A stretch of DNA of 52,615 nt from Gemmatimonadales bacterium. Its GTDB lineage: Bacteria; Krumholzibacteriota; Krumholzibacteriia; LZORAL124-64-63. Of the stretch, positions 6,533 through 14,721 are shown piece after piece (the stretch's first letter is position 1; the number at the start of each line of letters is the position of its first letter). Under the pieces are notes generated by a model. The model worked only from the letters and a program-made list of their open reading frames with translations. It was not told where the DNA came from and searched no databases. A program made the position numbers and the translations under genes. Where the stretch lies: assembly GCA_019038745.1 (NCBI GenBank), contig JAHOYV010000098.1, positions 1-52,615 on the forward strand. Direction: 5' to 3'.

Positions 6533-8848
6533 TTGAATCTTGAACAGCTTCTGCATCAACTCAAGACCGATGATCGTTTCCTGCGCAATGTAACGCGTTG
6601 GGAGAACCTGCCCGCTACACCTGCCCGGTATGCCGATTTCCCTGATCATTTGAATTCCCGCCTGGTCTCGGTGATGCGGACCCGGGGGATAGACAAATTG
6701 TACAGTCACCAGGCGGAATCGCTCCGGCTTGCGGCCGAAGGAAAATCCTTCGTCGTTCCCACCCCGACGGCCAGCGGCAAGACCCTTTGCTACAACCTGC
6801 CGGTTCTCGATACGATCCTGGCCAATCCTCAGGCTCGGGCCTTGTATCTGTTTCCCACCAAGGCCCTCAGCCAGGACCAGATGCATGAGGTGCACGAAGT
6901 GGTCGGCGATCTGGGAGAAGATATCAAGGTCTACACCTTCGATGGGGACACTCCCGAGACCGCCCGTAGGGCCATCCGCAGCAGCGGCCATATCGTGGTG
7001 ACCAATCCGGACATGTTGCACCAGGGAATCCTGCCGCATCACACGCTCTGGGTGAAACTTTTTGAAAATCTGGAATATATCGTTGTCGACGAAATCCACC
7101 ACTACCGGGGTGTTTTCGGCAGTCACGTGGCCAATGTTCTGCGACGTCTGCAACGTATTGCCCGTTTCTACGGCTCGGCTCCCAGGTTCATTTGCTGCTC
7201 AGCGACCATCGCCAATCCTGCGGAACTTGCCCAACGTTTGACGGGACGTGAGGTAGTTGAGGTAGTCGGTAACGGCGCTCCCGGGGGACAGAAGCACTTC
7301 ATTTTCTACAATCCGCCGGTTGTGAATCAGGAGTTGGGGATTCGCCAGTCGGTGGGCAAGTCCGCTCGTTCCATTGCTGAACGTTTCATGGCCAGTGGGG
7401 CTCAGTTGATTGTATTTGCCCGTAGCAGGATGCGTGTGGAATTGCTGTTGACGTACCTCGAAAAGGCGGGGCACAGGGTTGGAATCAAGAGCGGGGAGGT
7501 GCGCGGATACCGCGGAGGCTATCTGCCCCTGGAACGACGGGCCATCGAGGCGGGCCTGCGCAGCGGTGCTGTCTCAACGGTTGTTTCGACAAACGCGCTG
7601 GAACTGGGTATCGACATCGGTCGGCTGGACGTTTGCGTGATGGCCGGGTATGCGGGAACCGTGGCCAGCACCTGGCAACAGGCCGGCCGTGCTGGACGTA
7701 GACAGAATCTCAGTGTTGTGATCCTGGTCGCCTCCAGCAGCCCCGGTGACCAGTACATCATCAATAATCCCGATTTCTTCTTCGGGCGCAGCCCCGAACA
7801 CGCCACCCTGGATCCGGATAACCTGGTCATCCTGATGAGTCACCTGAAATGCGCCGCCTTCGAACTGCCTTTTATGGAAGGAGAGGAGTACGGTGGGCAG
7901 GAGGTGAGGGAGATTTTGGAATATCTGGTCGAAAGTCGAATCCTCCACCGGAGTGCTGATCGCTATCACTGGATGGCCGACACCTACCCCGCCGAGGACG
8001 TCAGTCTGCGCAGCGCCGCTCCGGACAACGTGGTCATCATCGACCAGTCAATATCCGGTGGTCGTGTCATCGGAGAGATGGATTTGTTCAGTGCACAGGA
8101 GATGTTGCATGACGATGCCCTCTATCTGCATGGAGCCCAGCAGTTCCACGTCGACAAGTTGGATTGGGATCGACGGGAGGCCCATGTCCAGCCAGTCCAA
8201 GTGAACTATTATACCGACGCCCAGCGCAAGAGTGAACTCAAGACCTTGACCGCCGAAATGGAACGATCGCTGCCCTACGGCCAGGCTGCCGTGGGGGAGG
8301 TCGGACTGGTGAGCAAGGTGACGGTCTACAAGAAGATCAAGCTCGGCACTCACGAAAACGTTGGGGCCGGTCGTGTTCACCTGCCGGAGATGGAGATGCA
8401 CACGATCAGTTTTTGGTGGGACCTGCCGGGAGGATCGGCCGAGGGAGCGACCGACGATACTGCTGACGAAATGGCTGCCGTTGGTCTAGATCTGGGTGAT
8501 GCTCTGAAGGGTTTGGCGCATTTGCTGGGCCGCGTGGCTCCGGTTTTCATCATGGCAGACCCTTCTGATCTGCATGCCACGGCCATGGTTCGTTCGCCTT
8601 TCACCGGTCATCCCACTCTCTACTTGTATGATGCTTTTCCAGGGGGCGTAGGTTTCGCTCGGCGCATCTACGACCAGTTCGAGGAAATTTGCGAATCGGC
8701 TCACAGTCACCTGGCGAGTTGTCCGTGTCCGAGCGGTTGTCCGGCCTGCGTGGGGCCTGCTCTGGAGTCCGGAGGGACGTCCAGACGTGGGGCATTATGG
8801 CTTCTGGAGCGGATGGGTGGGTCTGGTCCGGTTTCAGGTGGGATTTGA
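6533..8848 (+). CDS. mrfA: MrfA-type superfamily-2 DNA helicase with DUF1998 and Cys4 cluster
   Basis: A 771-aa DEAD/DEAH helicase of the YprA/MrfA family. MrfA with MrfB excises mitomycin-C-type adducts independently of UvrABC in Bacillus subtilis (family knowledge). Motifs are the Q-type LYSHQAESL, Walker A TPTASGKT (K83), DEIH (D186, with EIHHYRGVFGSHVANVL), CCSATIANP, and motif VI QQAGRAGRRQ. The C-terminal DUF1998 domain ends with four cysteines (C730, C732, C736, C739 in CPCPSGCPACVGP), the metal-binding signature of MrfA. The TTG start at 6533 is set by GGAGG (6523-6527). mrfB begins 2 bp after the stop. Confidence 0.9.
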   Translation: MNLEQLLHQLKTDDRFLRNVTRWENLPATPARYADFPDHLNSRLVSVMRTRGIDKLYSHQAESLRLAAEGKSFVVPTPTASGKTLCYNLPVLDTILANPQARALYLFPTKALSQDQMHEVHEVVGDLGEDIKVYTFDGDTPETARRAIRSSGHIVVTNPDMLHQGILPHHTLWVKLFENLEYIVVDEIHHYRGVFGSHVANVLRRLQRIARFYGSAPRFICCSATIANPAELAQRLTGREVVEVVGNGAPGGQKHFIFYNPPVVNQELGIRQSVGKSARSIAERFMASGAQLIVFARSRMRVELLLTYLEKAGHRVGIKSGEVRGYRGGYLPLERRAIEAGLRSGAVSTVVSTNALELGIDIGRLDVCVMAGYAGTVASTWQQAGRAGRRQNLSVVILVASSSPGDQYIINNPDFFFGRSPEHATLDPDNLVILMSHLKCAAFELPFMEGEEYGGQEVREILEYLVESRILHRSADRYHWMADTYPAEDVSLRSAAPDNVVIIDQSISGGRVIGEMDLFSAQEMLHDDALYLHGAQQFHVDKLDWDRREAHVQPVQVNYYTDAQRKSELKTLTAEMERSLPYGQAAVGEVGLVSKVTVYKKIKLGTHENVGAGRVHLPEMEMHTISFWWDLPGGSAEGATDDTADEMAAVGLDLGDALKGLAHLLGRVAPVFIMADPSDLHATAMVRSPFTGHPTLYLYDAFPGGVGFARRIYDQFEEICESAHSHLASCPCPSGCPACVGPALESGGTSRRGALWLLERMGGSGPVSGGI

Positions 8849-8850
8849 GC

Positions 8851-10050
8851 ATGGATCTTCGCCGGCGTTTATCCCAACTGGACCGCTTGACCCGCCGCGC
8901 TTCCCTGGTAGAGACCGTTTCCGATCCCGTTGATCCGGCGCGTATCGAAGACACGATGGTTTCTCTGGGCCTGGAAATGAGGCAGACTTCCGCAGGACCC
9001 ATTTGGACCAGCCGGATGGTGGACCCGGTTCCCGTTCCGGAAAGGTTGCCTTCGTTTGCCGGTTTCTTTACCCACGCAGGCGATGCTGATCCGGCTCCAG
9101 GGGATCTGTTTTTTCTGGATGCCGAAACCACCGGTCTTGCCGGGGGGACGGGAACACTGGCTTTTCTGGTCGGTGTTTCCTGGTGGACCCGACAGCATCT
9201 GGAAACCCACCAATTCTTTCTTTCCTCGCCGGCTCAGGAGGCTGCCCTGCTGGCGGTCCTGAGTGAACTGGCGCAATCTTTCAAAGTGGTCGTCACCTTC
9301 AATGGTGCTTCATTCGATTTGCCCCTTTTGCGAACCAGGGCGTTGATGAACCGGGCTTCCGATCCTCTGGGCTCCCTGGTCAGCTGGGACCTCCTGGTCC
9401 CGGCCCGGCGGTTGTGGGGAAGGAAATTGGTGAATTGCCGTCAGCAGACCCTGGAAGAATCGATTTGTGGACTTTCGGCGAGGGTCGGGGATATCGATGG
9501 TTCCCGGATCCCTGCCACCTGGTTCGAGTTTTTGGCCGGAGGGGAGCCCGGTCTTCTGGATCGGGTCTTGCACCACAATCATCTGGATATGCTGGGAATG
9601 GCGCACCTCTTTAAGGATGTGGCCGTCCGGGCGAGTCTGATTGCTCAACCAGAAAGGGTCGCTGTTTCGGGACTTGATTGGTATGAGGCCTGGTCGCTGG
9701 GCCGCATTTGCGAGCGGTTGAAGGATGTGGCGAGTTCAGTAATCTGGTTGCGGAGGGCGGTCGAGTCGATTACTACCTCAAAAACGGGAATTTCCACATT
9801 TCCGGACCCGCGCTTCCTGGCTGACGCAATTCGGATCCTGAAGCGGAGCGGAGACTGGCCCCTGGTAGAGAATCTTATTGTCTTGGGTCTGGGCCACTCG
9901 CCTTCCACAGAGTGGCTGCATCGGGAGGCCGCCATCCTTTTTGAGCGCCGTCTGGTCAATCTGGAAAAGGCTCTTGCCCATGCCCGTCTTTGCGGTGAAG
10001 ATGGTCGGGTGGAGAGATTGCAACGGAAGCTGGCGGAGGTATCAAATTGA
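8851..10050 (+). CDS. mrfB: MrfB-type RNase H-fold DEDD exonuclease
   Basis: A 399-aa protein of the YprB/MrfB family, the exonuclease partner of MrfA. DEDD exonuclease residues are visible: D90 and E92 in FLDAETTGLAGGTGT, D156 in VTFNGASFDLPLLR and D246 in HNHLDMLGMAHLF. The C-terminal about 120 residues look like TPR-type helical repeats (WYEAWSLGRICERL..., ...LEKALAHARLCG), as in B. subtilis MrfB. ATG 8851 follows GGTGGGA (8837-8843) and sits 2 bp after mrfA, so the complex is co-translated. It overlaps the next gene by 4 bases. Confidence 0.88.
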   Translation: MDLRRRLSQLDRLTRRASLVETVSDPVDPARIEDTMVSLGLEMRQTSAGPIWTSRMVDPVPVPERLPSFAGFFTHAGDADPAPGDLFFLDAETTGLAGGTGTLAFLVGVSWWTRQHLETHQFFLSSPAQEAALLAVLSELAQSFKVVVTFNGASFDLPLLRTRALMNRASDPLGSLVSWDLLVPARRLWGRKLVNCRQQTLEESICGLSARVGDIDGSRIPATWFEFLAGGEPGLLDRVLHHNHLDMLGMAHLFKDVAVRASLIAQPERVAVSGLDWYEAWSLGRICERLKDVASSVIWLRRAVESITTSKTGISTFPDPRFLADAIRILKRSGDWPLVENLIVLGLGHSPSTEWLHREAAILFERRLVNLEKALAHARLCGEDGRVERLQRKLAEVSN

Positions 10051-10478
10051 CCAAAATGACTCGAAACGAGGCCCACCTGATCCTGGCCGGGATTCGGGTT
10101 CTGTCCCACCTCAAAAGCATTCCCCCAACGCCGGAGGATGTGGCCGAACTTCTGGAACAGCCTTCAACCCTTGTTCGACTACAGCTGGTCTTCCTGAGCG
10201 AGTTGGGGGCGGTGGCCCTGGTGGAGAGTGCATACCAGACGCACACTGAGATAAGGGACTATCTTGCGGTTGAGGGTCTGAGTGACGTTTCGGGCCCCAA
10301 GATTTCCGAAGACCTGAGGGCTTTCGATGAGCGAAAGAAAGCCGAGGCGGAGAAGATGGCCAATCTCTTTGAGTCGGGAGAGAGTGAAGTCGCTCGGCAG
10401 GAAAAACATGACCTAATGGGTCGTGAGTTGGAGGATTTCAAGAAGAAGCGACCGGCCAACCCTTTCGGGGACGAGTGA
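10047..10478 (+). CDS. Unknown 143-aa protein coupled to mrfAB
   Basis: I do not recognise this family. The TTG start at 10047 overlaps the mrfB stop (TTGA) and is set by GGAGG (10035-10039, 7 nt upstream); an ATG at 10056 is the alternative. The N-terminal about 70 residues (MTRNEAHLILAGIRVLSHLK..PTPEDVAELLEQPSTLV) look like a small helical, possibly winged-helix fold with a PTPEDVAELL helix-turn-helix-like stretch. The C-terminal half is a charged helix (AFDERKKAEAEKMANLFE) that could form a coiled coil, ending in KKRPANPFGDE. Position as the last gene of the mrfAB operon, before a strong hairpin, suggests an accessory role in the same repair process; this is inference. Confidence 0.75.
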   Translation: MTKMTRNEAHLILAGIRVLSHLKSIPPTPEDVAELLEQPSTLVRLQLVFLSELGAVALVESAYQTHTEIRDYLAVEGLSDVSGPKISEDLRAFDERKKAEAEKMANLFESGESEVARQEKHDLMGRELEDFKKKRPANPFGDE

Positions 10479-10500
10479 AGAGACTAGCAATCGTCTGGAA

Positions 10501-10542
10501 GCAAAGAGACCCGGAATCTGCGAGGATTCCGGGTCTCTTTGC
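10501..10542. terminator. Perfect 18-bp hairpin between convergent operons
   Basis: GCAAAGAGACCCGGAATC (10501-10518) pairs perfectly with GATTCCGGGTCTCTTTGC (10525-10542) across a 6-nt loop TGCGAG. It lies between the mrfAB-operon end and the convergent PpiD-like gene. There is no clean U-tract after it on either strand, so it may act bidirectionally or as a 3'-end stabiliser rather than as a textbook intrinsic terminator. Confidence 0.75.
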
Positions 10543-10557
10543 GGTCAATCGAAAAAA

Positions 10558-12375
10558 TCAGATTCCCTGCGAAAGAGCGTGCCGCTGATCGATGATCTCA
10601 GCATTATCCCTGCGTTCCTGGAACCACTGTTCCAGAATTTCAGCCCTTTGGCGGTTAACCAGAGCCGCACGGATTCCATCCTTCCGGTCCACGAAATCCA
10701 TCGAATCGAAAGGTTTGATCCACAAGGGTTTCAGTGCGAACAGACCCCGCAGGGTTTCCACCTCGGGAATCAACAGGTCCACGGTACCTTCGATGGCTGC
10801 CTTGTTGAATTCCGTGCCATACCCCACGTTTGTGATGTTATCATTCACGTTGAAGGTGTCGGTCACCATGTAAATGAAGCTTTCGTTGTTGGCAAATTCC
10901 TCAATGGAACTCCCCATCTGGATCTCCCCAACGGCCGGAGCCAACAGGGCTCGGGCGACTTTCCTGTTATTTTCCTTTTGGACAGCCAGGCGAATCTGTC
11001 CCTTGACCTCATCCAGCGGTCTTGTTCCCGCCGGTATTGCCTCTTCGGCCAGGAGGAGATAGAGGAAATCATCCGTATCAAAGATCTGACTGACTTCGCC
11101 GAGTCCGGCGTGAGACAACCACTGGCTGCCGGCCAGAGTGAACGCCAGTCCGGGGATGTCCCGGCCCTCAATGAAGGGGACGGGATCAAGGAGATCGTGC
11201 GCCTCGGCTTCGGCTGTGGAGGCGAAGCTTCCCCCATCAACACGTGCCCGGAAATCCTGGGCCGAATCACGTAACTGATCCAGGGTGTCTATCCCCGGAG
11301 CGACCTTCAGCAGGATATGGCGAGCGTGAACCTGAAACACTTCACCGGTTTCCATATCGATTTCCTGCTCCAGGATTTCGATGAGGTGCCATCCGAATTT
11401 GGTCCTGACCGGCTCGCTAATCTCACCAATCTTCAGGTCAAAGGCGGCTTCGGTGAAAGGTGCCGCCATGCGGTTGCGGTCGAAGGTGCCCAAATCGCCG
11501 CCGGTTGTGGCGCTGGAGTCCTCACTGTATTCGATGGCTGCCTGTTCGAAAGTCAATTCCTGATTGACGATCCTGGGACGGATCTCCGTCTGCATAAACT
11601 GCAGGACTTCCTGGTAGTCGGCATCGGAGGGGCTCTTTTCGAAACGGACGGCCTTACACTTGATTTTGGATGGGCTCTGATAGTCATCCGTATGAGAATC
11701 GAACCAGGCCTGAATGTCGTCCCCGGAAGGTTCCTGGCTATCCAGATCACTGTAGAGGATGCCGATATATTCGGCGACTGCACGGCCGGACTGGCGAATA
11801 TATTCGGAGCGGACATCTTCGTCCGAGACAAAGGCGTCCTGGGCAATCATGGTCTCGAGTTTCTGGCGGGGAAGCAGGGTGCGAATGTATGCTTCGGCTC
11901 TCGACCAGTCGTTTTCTGGATTTTGCAGATCAGCAAAATAGCGGTTCAAATCAACTTGGCCGTTCTCGTCCACGTAGGAGTTCAACAATTCAGGAGGAGG
12001 ATTGTTCTGGAATGTGTCGAGAACTTCCTCGTCCGTGACCGTGATGCCGAATTCCTGGATGGCCTGGTCAAGGAGAATGTCGCGAACCATATAGTCCCAG
12101 GCCATCTGTCTTGCAGACGCGTATTGGTTGGCGTTCAGGTCCCGGGTTGAAGAACCCTGGCGCATTTGGGCCAAAGTCTGGCGATAGGCATAATCGTATT
12201 CCTGCCCCATTATCTTGGTTCCGTTGACCGATCCCAGGACACCTGCCTCGTAGTTATCGGCTCCCGGCGGTTGGCAACCCCGGCCGGTCATGCCGCCAAG
12301 AAAGAGGAAAAGGATGAATGTGGCCGCGATCACCCAGTAGAATATCTTGGCCTGAGAACGCAGGTACTTGAACAT
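10558..12375 (-). CDS. PpiD/SurA-type membrane-anchored peptidyl-prolyl isomerase chaperone
   Basis: A 605-aa periplasmic foldase of the SurA-N/PpiC class. A single N-terminal membrane helix (KIFYWVIAATFILFLFLGG, residues about 10-28) anchors it as in PpiD. A SurA-N-like helical domain follows (GSVNGTKIMGQEYDYAYRQ ... YMVRDILLDQAIQEFGI). One parvulin domain carries the signature DLGTFDRNRMAAPFTEAAF..KIGEISEPVRTKFGWHLIEI near residues 290-340. A second, degenerate region begins VHARHILLKV. It probably assists folding of exported and outer-membrane proteins. The start was moved to the second ATG (12375), because AAGGGG lies 9 nt upstream of it and directly abuts the first one. It is divergent from glnA. 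Confidence 0.85.
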   Translation of the reverse strand: MFKYLRSQAKIFYWVIAATFILFLFLGGMTGRGCQPPGADNYEAGVLGSVNGTKIMGQEYDYAYRQTLAQMRQGSSTRDLNANQYASARQMAWDYMVRDILLDQAIQEFGITVTDEEVLDTFQNNPPPELLNSYVDENGQVDLNRYFADLQNPENDWSRAEAYIRTLLPRQKLETMIAQDAFVSDEDVRSEYIRQSGRAVAEYIGILYSDLDSQEPSGDDIQAWFDSHTDDYQSPSKIKCKAVRFEKSPSDADYQEVLQFMQTEIRPRIVNQELTFEQAAIEYSEDSSATTGGDLGTFDRNRMAAPFTEAAFDLKIGEISEPVRTKFGWHLIEILEQEIDMETGEVFQVHARHILLKVAPGIDTLDQLRDSAQDFRARVDGGSFASTAEAEAHDLLDPVPFIEGRDIPGLAFTLAGSQWLSHAGLGEVSQIFDTDDFLYLLLAEEAIPAGTRPLDEVKGQIRLAVQKENNRKVARALLAPAVGEIQMGSSIEEFANNESFIYMVTDTFNVNDNITNVGYGTEFNKAAIEGTVDLLIPEVETLRGLFALKPLWIKPFDSMDFVDRKDGIRAALVNRQRAEILEQWFQERRDNAEIIDQRHALSQGI

Positions 12376-12510
12376 TGTAAACATCCCCTTGGAGTGAACC
12401 GGCAATCAAAGAGTCCGCCTCCTTGGCGCAGGGGCGTGACAGAGAGCCGGGATTTTTGGAATCAAGCTACTTAAAATGGCAGATCAGACACGAATCCACA
12501 AGTTACTCAT

Positions 12511-12588
12511 TTGCCATTTTCTCGAATTTTGTTATCGTGATCCGCGCCGGGAGACGATCTTGAACGATCATTATGGTCCAACATTAGC
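12511..12588 (+). promoter_or_regulatory. Candidate glnA promoter region
   Basis: The 259-bp divergent spacer upstream of glnA holds TTGCCA (12511-12516) with TATCGT (12533-12538) at 16-bp spacing. A second weak option is TTGAAC (12560-12565) with an ATTAGC-like -10 near 12583-12588. No sigma-54 GG/GC pair was found. Either could serve glnA; both are weak. Confidence 0.3.
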
Positions 12589-12634
12589 TCTAGCACCAAA
12601 TTAAACATTTGTTCAAAATTGCAGGGAGGACGAA

Positions 12635-14020
12635 ATGTCAGGGGAATTCAATCGAAAATTTCCGCCGGGGGCCATTGCCAGTGATGAGGACCAGCAGAAA
12701 CTTTTGAGTGACATGGAACGGACGGGGCTTCAGTTCCTGCGCCTGATTTTCACCGACATCATGGGGCAAAACAAGAACGTGGAGGTGCCGGCCAGCCAGT
12801 TTGCCAAGGCTCTGCGGGGCGAAATCATGTTCGACGGCTCGTCCATCGAGGGATTTTCCAGGATCGAGGAATCGGACATGTTGCTGGTTCCGGACCTTCG
12901 GACCTATGCAGCTTTTCCGTTCGTTGATGAACGAGGAAAAGTCGGGCGATTGATCTGTGACGTTTATAACGCCGACCGGACTCCGTTTGCCGGTTGCCCT
13001 CGTCTGACCCTGCGCCGGACGTTGGCAAAATTCTCCGCAGAAGGGTTGGTCCCGGTATGCGGTCCGGAACTCGAATTCTTTCTCTTTCAAAAAAACGGGG
13101 ACGGCGATCCCACCACGCGAACCCACGACACTGGAGGTTATTTTGACCTGTCCCCGGTGGACAAGGGTGAGGATGCACGGCGAGATATCGTCAATGTCCT
13201 GGAGGCCATGGGTTTCGAAATCGAAGCCTCTCATCATGAGGTGGCACCGGGCCAACACGAGATTGCTTTCAAGTATGCTGAGGCCCTGGAGACCGCTGAC
13301 CGGGTGACCACTTTTCGCATGATCGTTAAGAAGGTTGCCGCCGACTACAACCTGCACGCGACTTTCATGCCCAAGCCCCTGAGTGGAGTCAATGGGTCCG
13401 GTATGCACACTCACCAGTCCGTATTCCGGGAACAGGACGGCAATTTGGAAAACATGTTTTTCCAGGAGGATGCTGAATCACAGCTCAGCGATGTTGCTCG
13501 TTGGTATATCGGGGGGCTCCTGCGGCACGCCCGGGGTTTTGTCGCCGTGACCAATCCCCTGGTTAATTCCTACAAGAGGCTGGTGCCGGGCTATGAAGCT
13601 CCTGTGAACATTGCCTGGTCGGATCATAACCGATCGCCTTTGGTGCGGGTACCTGCCCGCCGGCGCAAGGGTACTCGTTGCGAGGTCAGGGTTCCCGATC
13701 CATCCTGTAATCCCTATCTTGCCTTCACTGCGATGTTGGCCTCGGGGCTGGATGGAATGGAAAACAAGGTGGACCCGGGCTTGCCCGTGAATCTGAATAT
13801 TTTCGACATGAGTGAGACTGACAAATTGGAGCGGGGAATTACTCAGCTACCCCAAAATCTTTTTGAAGCCCTTTATGAATTGGGTCAGGATGAAGTTTTG
13901 AAAGAGGCCCTGGGTGCTCACATCGTGCGACATATCATCGCTGCCAAGACCGAGGTCTGGCAGGAGTACAGCGCCCATGTCAGCCAGTGGGAACTGGATC
14001 GTTACCTGGGAGCCTACTGA
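12635..14020 (+). CDS. glnA: Type I glutamine synthetase (GSI-alpha)
   Basis: A 461-aa GlnA that joins ammonia to glutamate with ATP, as a dodecamer. Signatures are MFDGSSIEGFSRIEESDM (residues about 66-84), CGPELEFFLF, ASHHEVAPGQHEIAFKYA, the FMPKPLSGVNGSGMHTHQS metal/ATP region, NSYKRLVPGYEAP and RVPDPSCNPYLAF. The C-terminal stretch NIFDMSETDKLERGITQLPQNLFEAL matches the GSI-alpha type, which lacks the adenylylation loop of GSI-beta. Control is therefore more likely by feedback inhibition; the arginine of GFSRIEESDM corresponds to the B. subtilis feedback residue. GGGAGG (12624-12629) precedes ATG 12635. A hairpin follows the stop. Confidence 0.95.
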   Translation: MSGEFNRKFPPGAIASDEDQQKLLSDMERTGLQFLRLIFTDIMGQNKNVEVPASQFAKALRGEIMFDGSSIEGFSRIEESDMLLVPDLRTYAAFPFVDERGKVGRLICDVYNADRTPFAGCPRLTLRRTLAKFSAEGLVPVCGPELEFFLFQKNGDGDPTTRTHDTGGYFDLSPVDKGEDARRDIVNVLEAMGFEIEASHHEVAPGQHEIAFKYAEALETADRVTTFRMIVKKVAADYNLHATFMPKPLSGVNGSGMHTHQSVFREQDGNLENMFFQEDAESQLSDVARWYIGGLLRHARGFVAVTNPLVNSYKRLVPGYEAPVNIAWSDHNRSPLVRVPARRRKGTRCEVRVPDPSCNPYLAFTAMLASGLDGMENKVDPGLPVNLNIFDMSETDKLERGITQLPQNLFEALYELGQDEVLKEALGAHIVRHIIAAKTEVWQEYSAHVSQWELDRYLGAY

Positions 14021-14035
14021 TGCACCTTTACAAGT

Positions 14036-14068
14036 CCCGGACCGCTAGCTCCGGGTGCCCTGGTTTTT
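14036..14068 (+). terminator. Possible weak terminator after glnA
   Basis: CCCGGA (14036-14041) pairs with TCCGGG (14050-14055) around an 8-nt loop; TTTTT follows at 14064-14068, 8 nt after the stem. The short stem and displaced T-run make termination plausible but partial. Confidence 0.35.
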
Positions 14069-14099
14069 GTCCAGCGCATGTTTCGGGAGGATGCACGGC

Positions 14100-14528
14100 G
14101 TGGTTTTGAATTCCGGTTTGATAGCCCTGATAAGTGGTTTTCTGGCTCAATCGGCCAAAGTGATCGTTGAAGCGGTTTTTCGCCGTCGCTGGCAGCCGGG
14201 TCTTATCTTTGCCAACGGGGGCATGCCCAGTTCTCATGCCGCGACTGTGACCACTCTGACGCTGGTGATAGGCAACCGGGAAGGAGTGGATTCCTCCCTG
14301 TTCAGCATGGTTCTGATCTTCAGCATTTTTGTTGTTTTTGAGGCGACCGGGTTGCGTCAGGAAATCGGAAAGCAGGCTCAACTGTTGAACGACCTGATGG
14401 ACAGCGCTCTGTCCGGGCACCGGATCGAAAGGGAGCGGCTTCGAGAACTGATTGGTCACACCTGGGCTGAGGTTGCAGTGGGAATTGTTTTTGGTGCTGT
14501 TGTTTATCTGTGGCTTGGACGGGTTTAA
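14100..14528 (+). CDS. Divergent PAP2 family (DUF212) membrane protein
   Basis: A 142-aa membrane protein of the DUF212/divergent-PAP2 family (acid-phosphatase/vanadium-haloperoxidase-related). Features are an N-terminal hydrophobic segment with AQSAKVIVEAVFRRRWQPG, the family signature GGMPSSHAATVTTL near residue 42, two further membrane segments (SMVLIFSIFVVFEATGLR; VAVGIVFGAVVYLWLG), and RQEIGKQAQLLN, which is typical of the group. The substrate is unknown; phospholipid or polyprenyl-phosphate chemistry is a guess from the PAP2 relationship. GGGAGG (14085-14090) abuts an ATG at 14091; the in-frame GTG at 14100 has ideal 9-nt spacing and is preferred. Confidence 0.82.
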   Translation: MVLNSGLIALISGFLAQSAKVIVEAVFRRRWQPGLIFANGGMPSSHAATVTTLTLVIGNREGVDSSLFSMVLIFSIFVVFEATGLRQEIGKQAQLLNDLMDSALSGHRIERERLRELIGHTWAEVAVGIVFGAVVYLWLGRV

Positions 14529-14567
14529 AACTTCGAAAAAAAGTACGGAATTCTTTATTTTTCTTTG

Positions 14568-14595
14568 TTGACAGGGTGTTGGCGTAGGCTACAAT
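14568..14595 (+). promoter_or_regulatory. Sigma-70-type promoter of the ParA/glycan locus
   Basis: A perfect -35 TTGACA (14568-14573) and a near-perfect -10 TACAAT (14590-14595) with a 16-bp spacer. It predicts a start near 14602 and a roughly 120-nt leader before ATG 14722. That leader holds small inverted repeats: TTGAAAT-AG-ATTTCAA at 14638-14653 and CGCCA-AAA-TGGCG at 14669-14681. Confidence 0.8.
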
Positions 14596-14637
14596 CCTCT
14601 TAACAGGCAAGCAGTCCCTTTCAGAACTGCCATCCTT

Positions 14638-14653
14638 TTGAAATAGATTTCAA
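14638..14653. repeat. 7-bp inverted repeat in the parA leader
   Basis: TTGAAAT AG ATTTCAA, arms 7 bp with a 2-bp centre, about 40 bp downstream of the promoter -10. The geometry fits a dimeric-repressor half-site pair or a very tight RNA hairpin; no regulator can be named. Confidence 0.5.
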
Positions 14654-14721
14654 TTGCAAATCAGGCAGCGCCAAAATGGCGTTGGGTTGCGTGACAAGAT
14701 TCTACTTCGAAAGGATTCGAT

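Noticed and set aside
10423..11274. Long + strand frames (10423-11274 and 11317-12150) opposite the PpiD-like gene
   Set aside because: The - strand has SurA-N and PpiC motifs and a signal anchor; the + strand frames are mirror artefacts and run through the hairpin.
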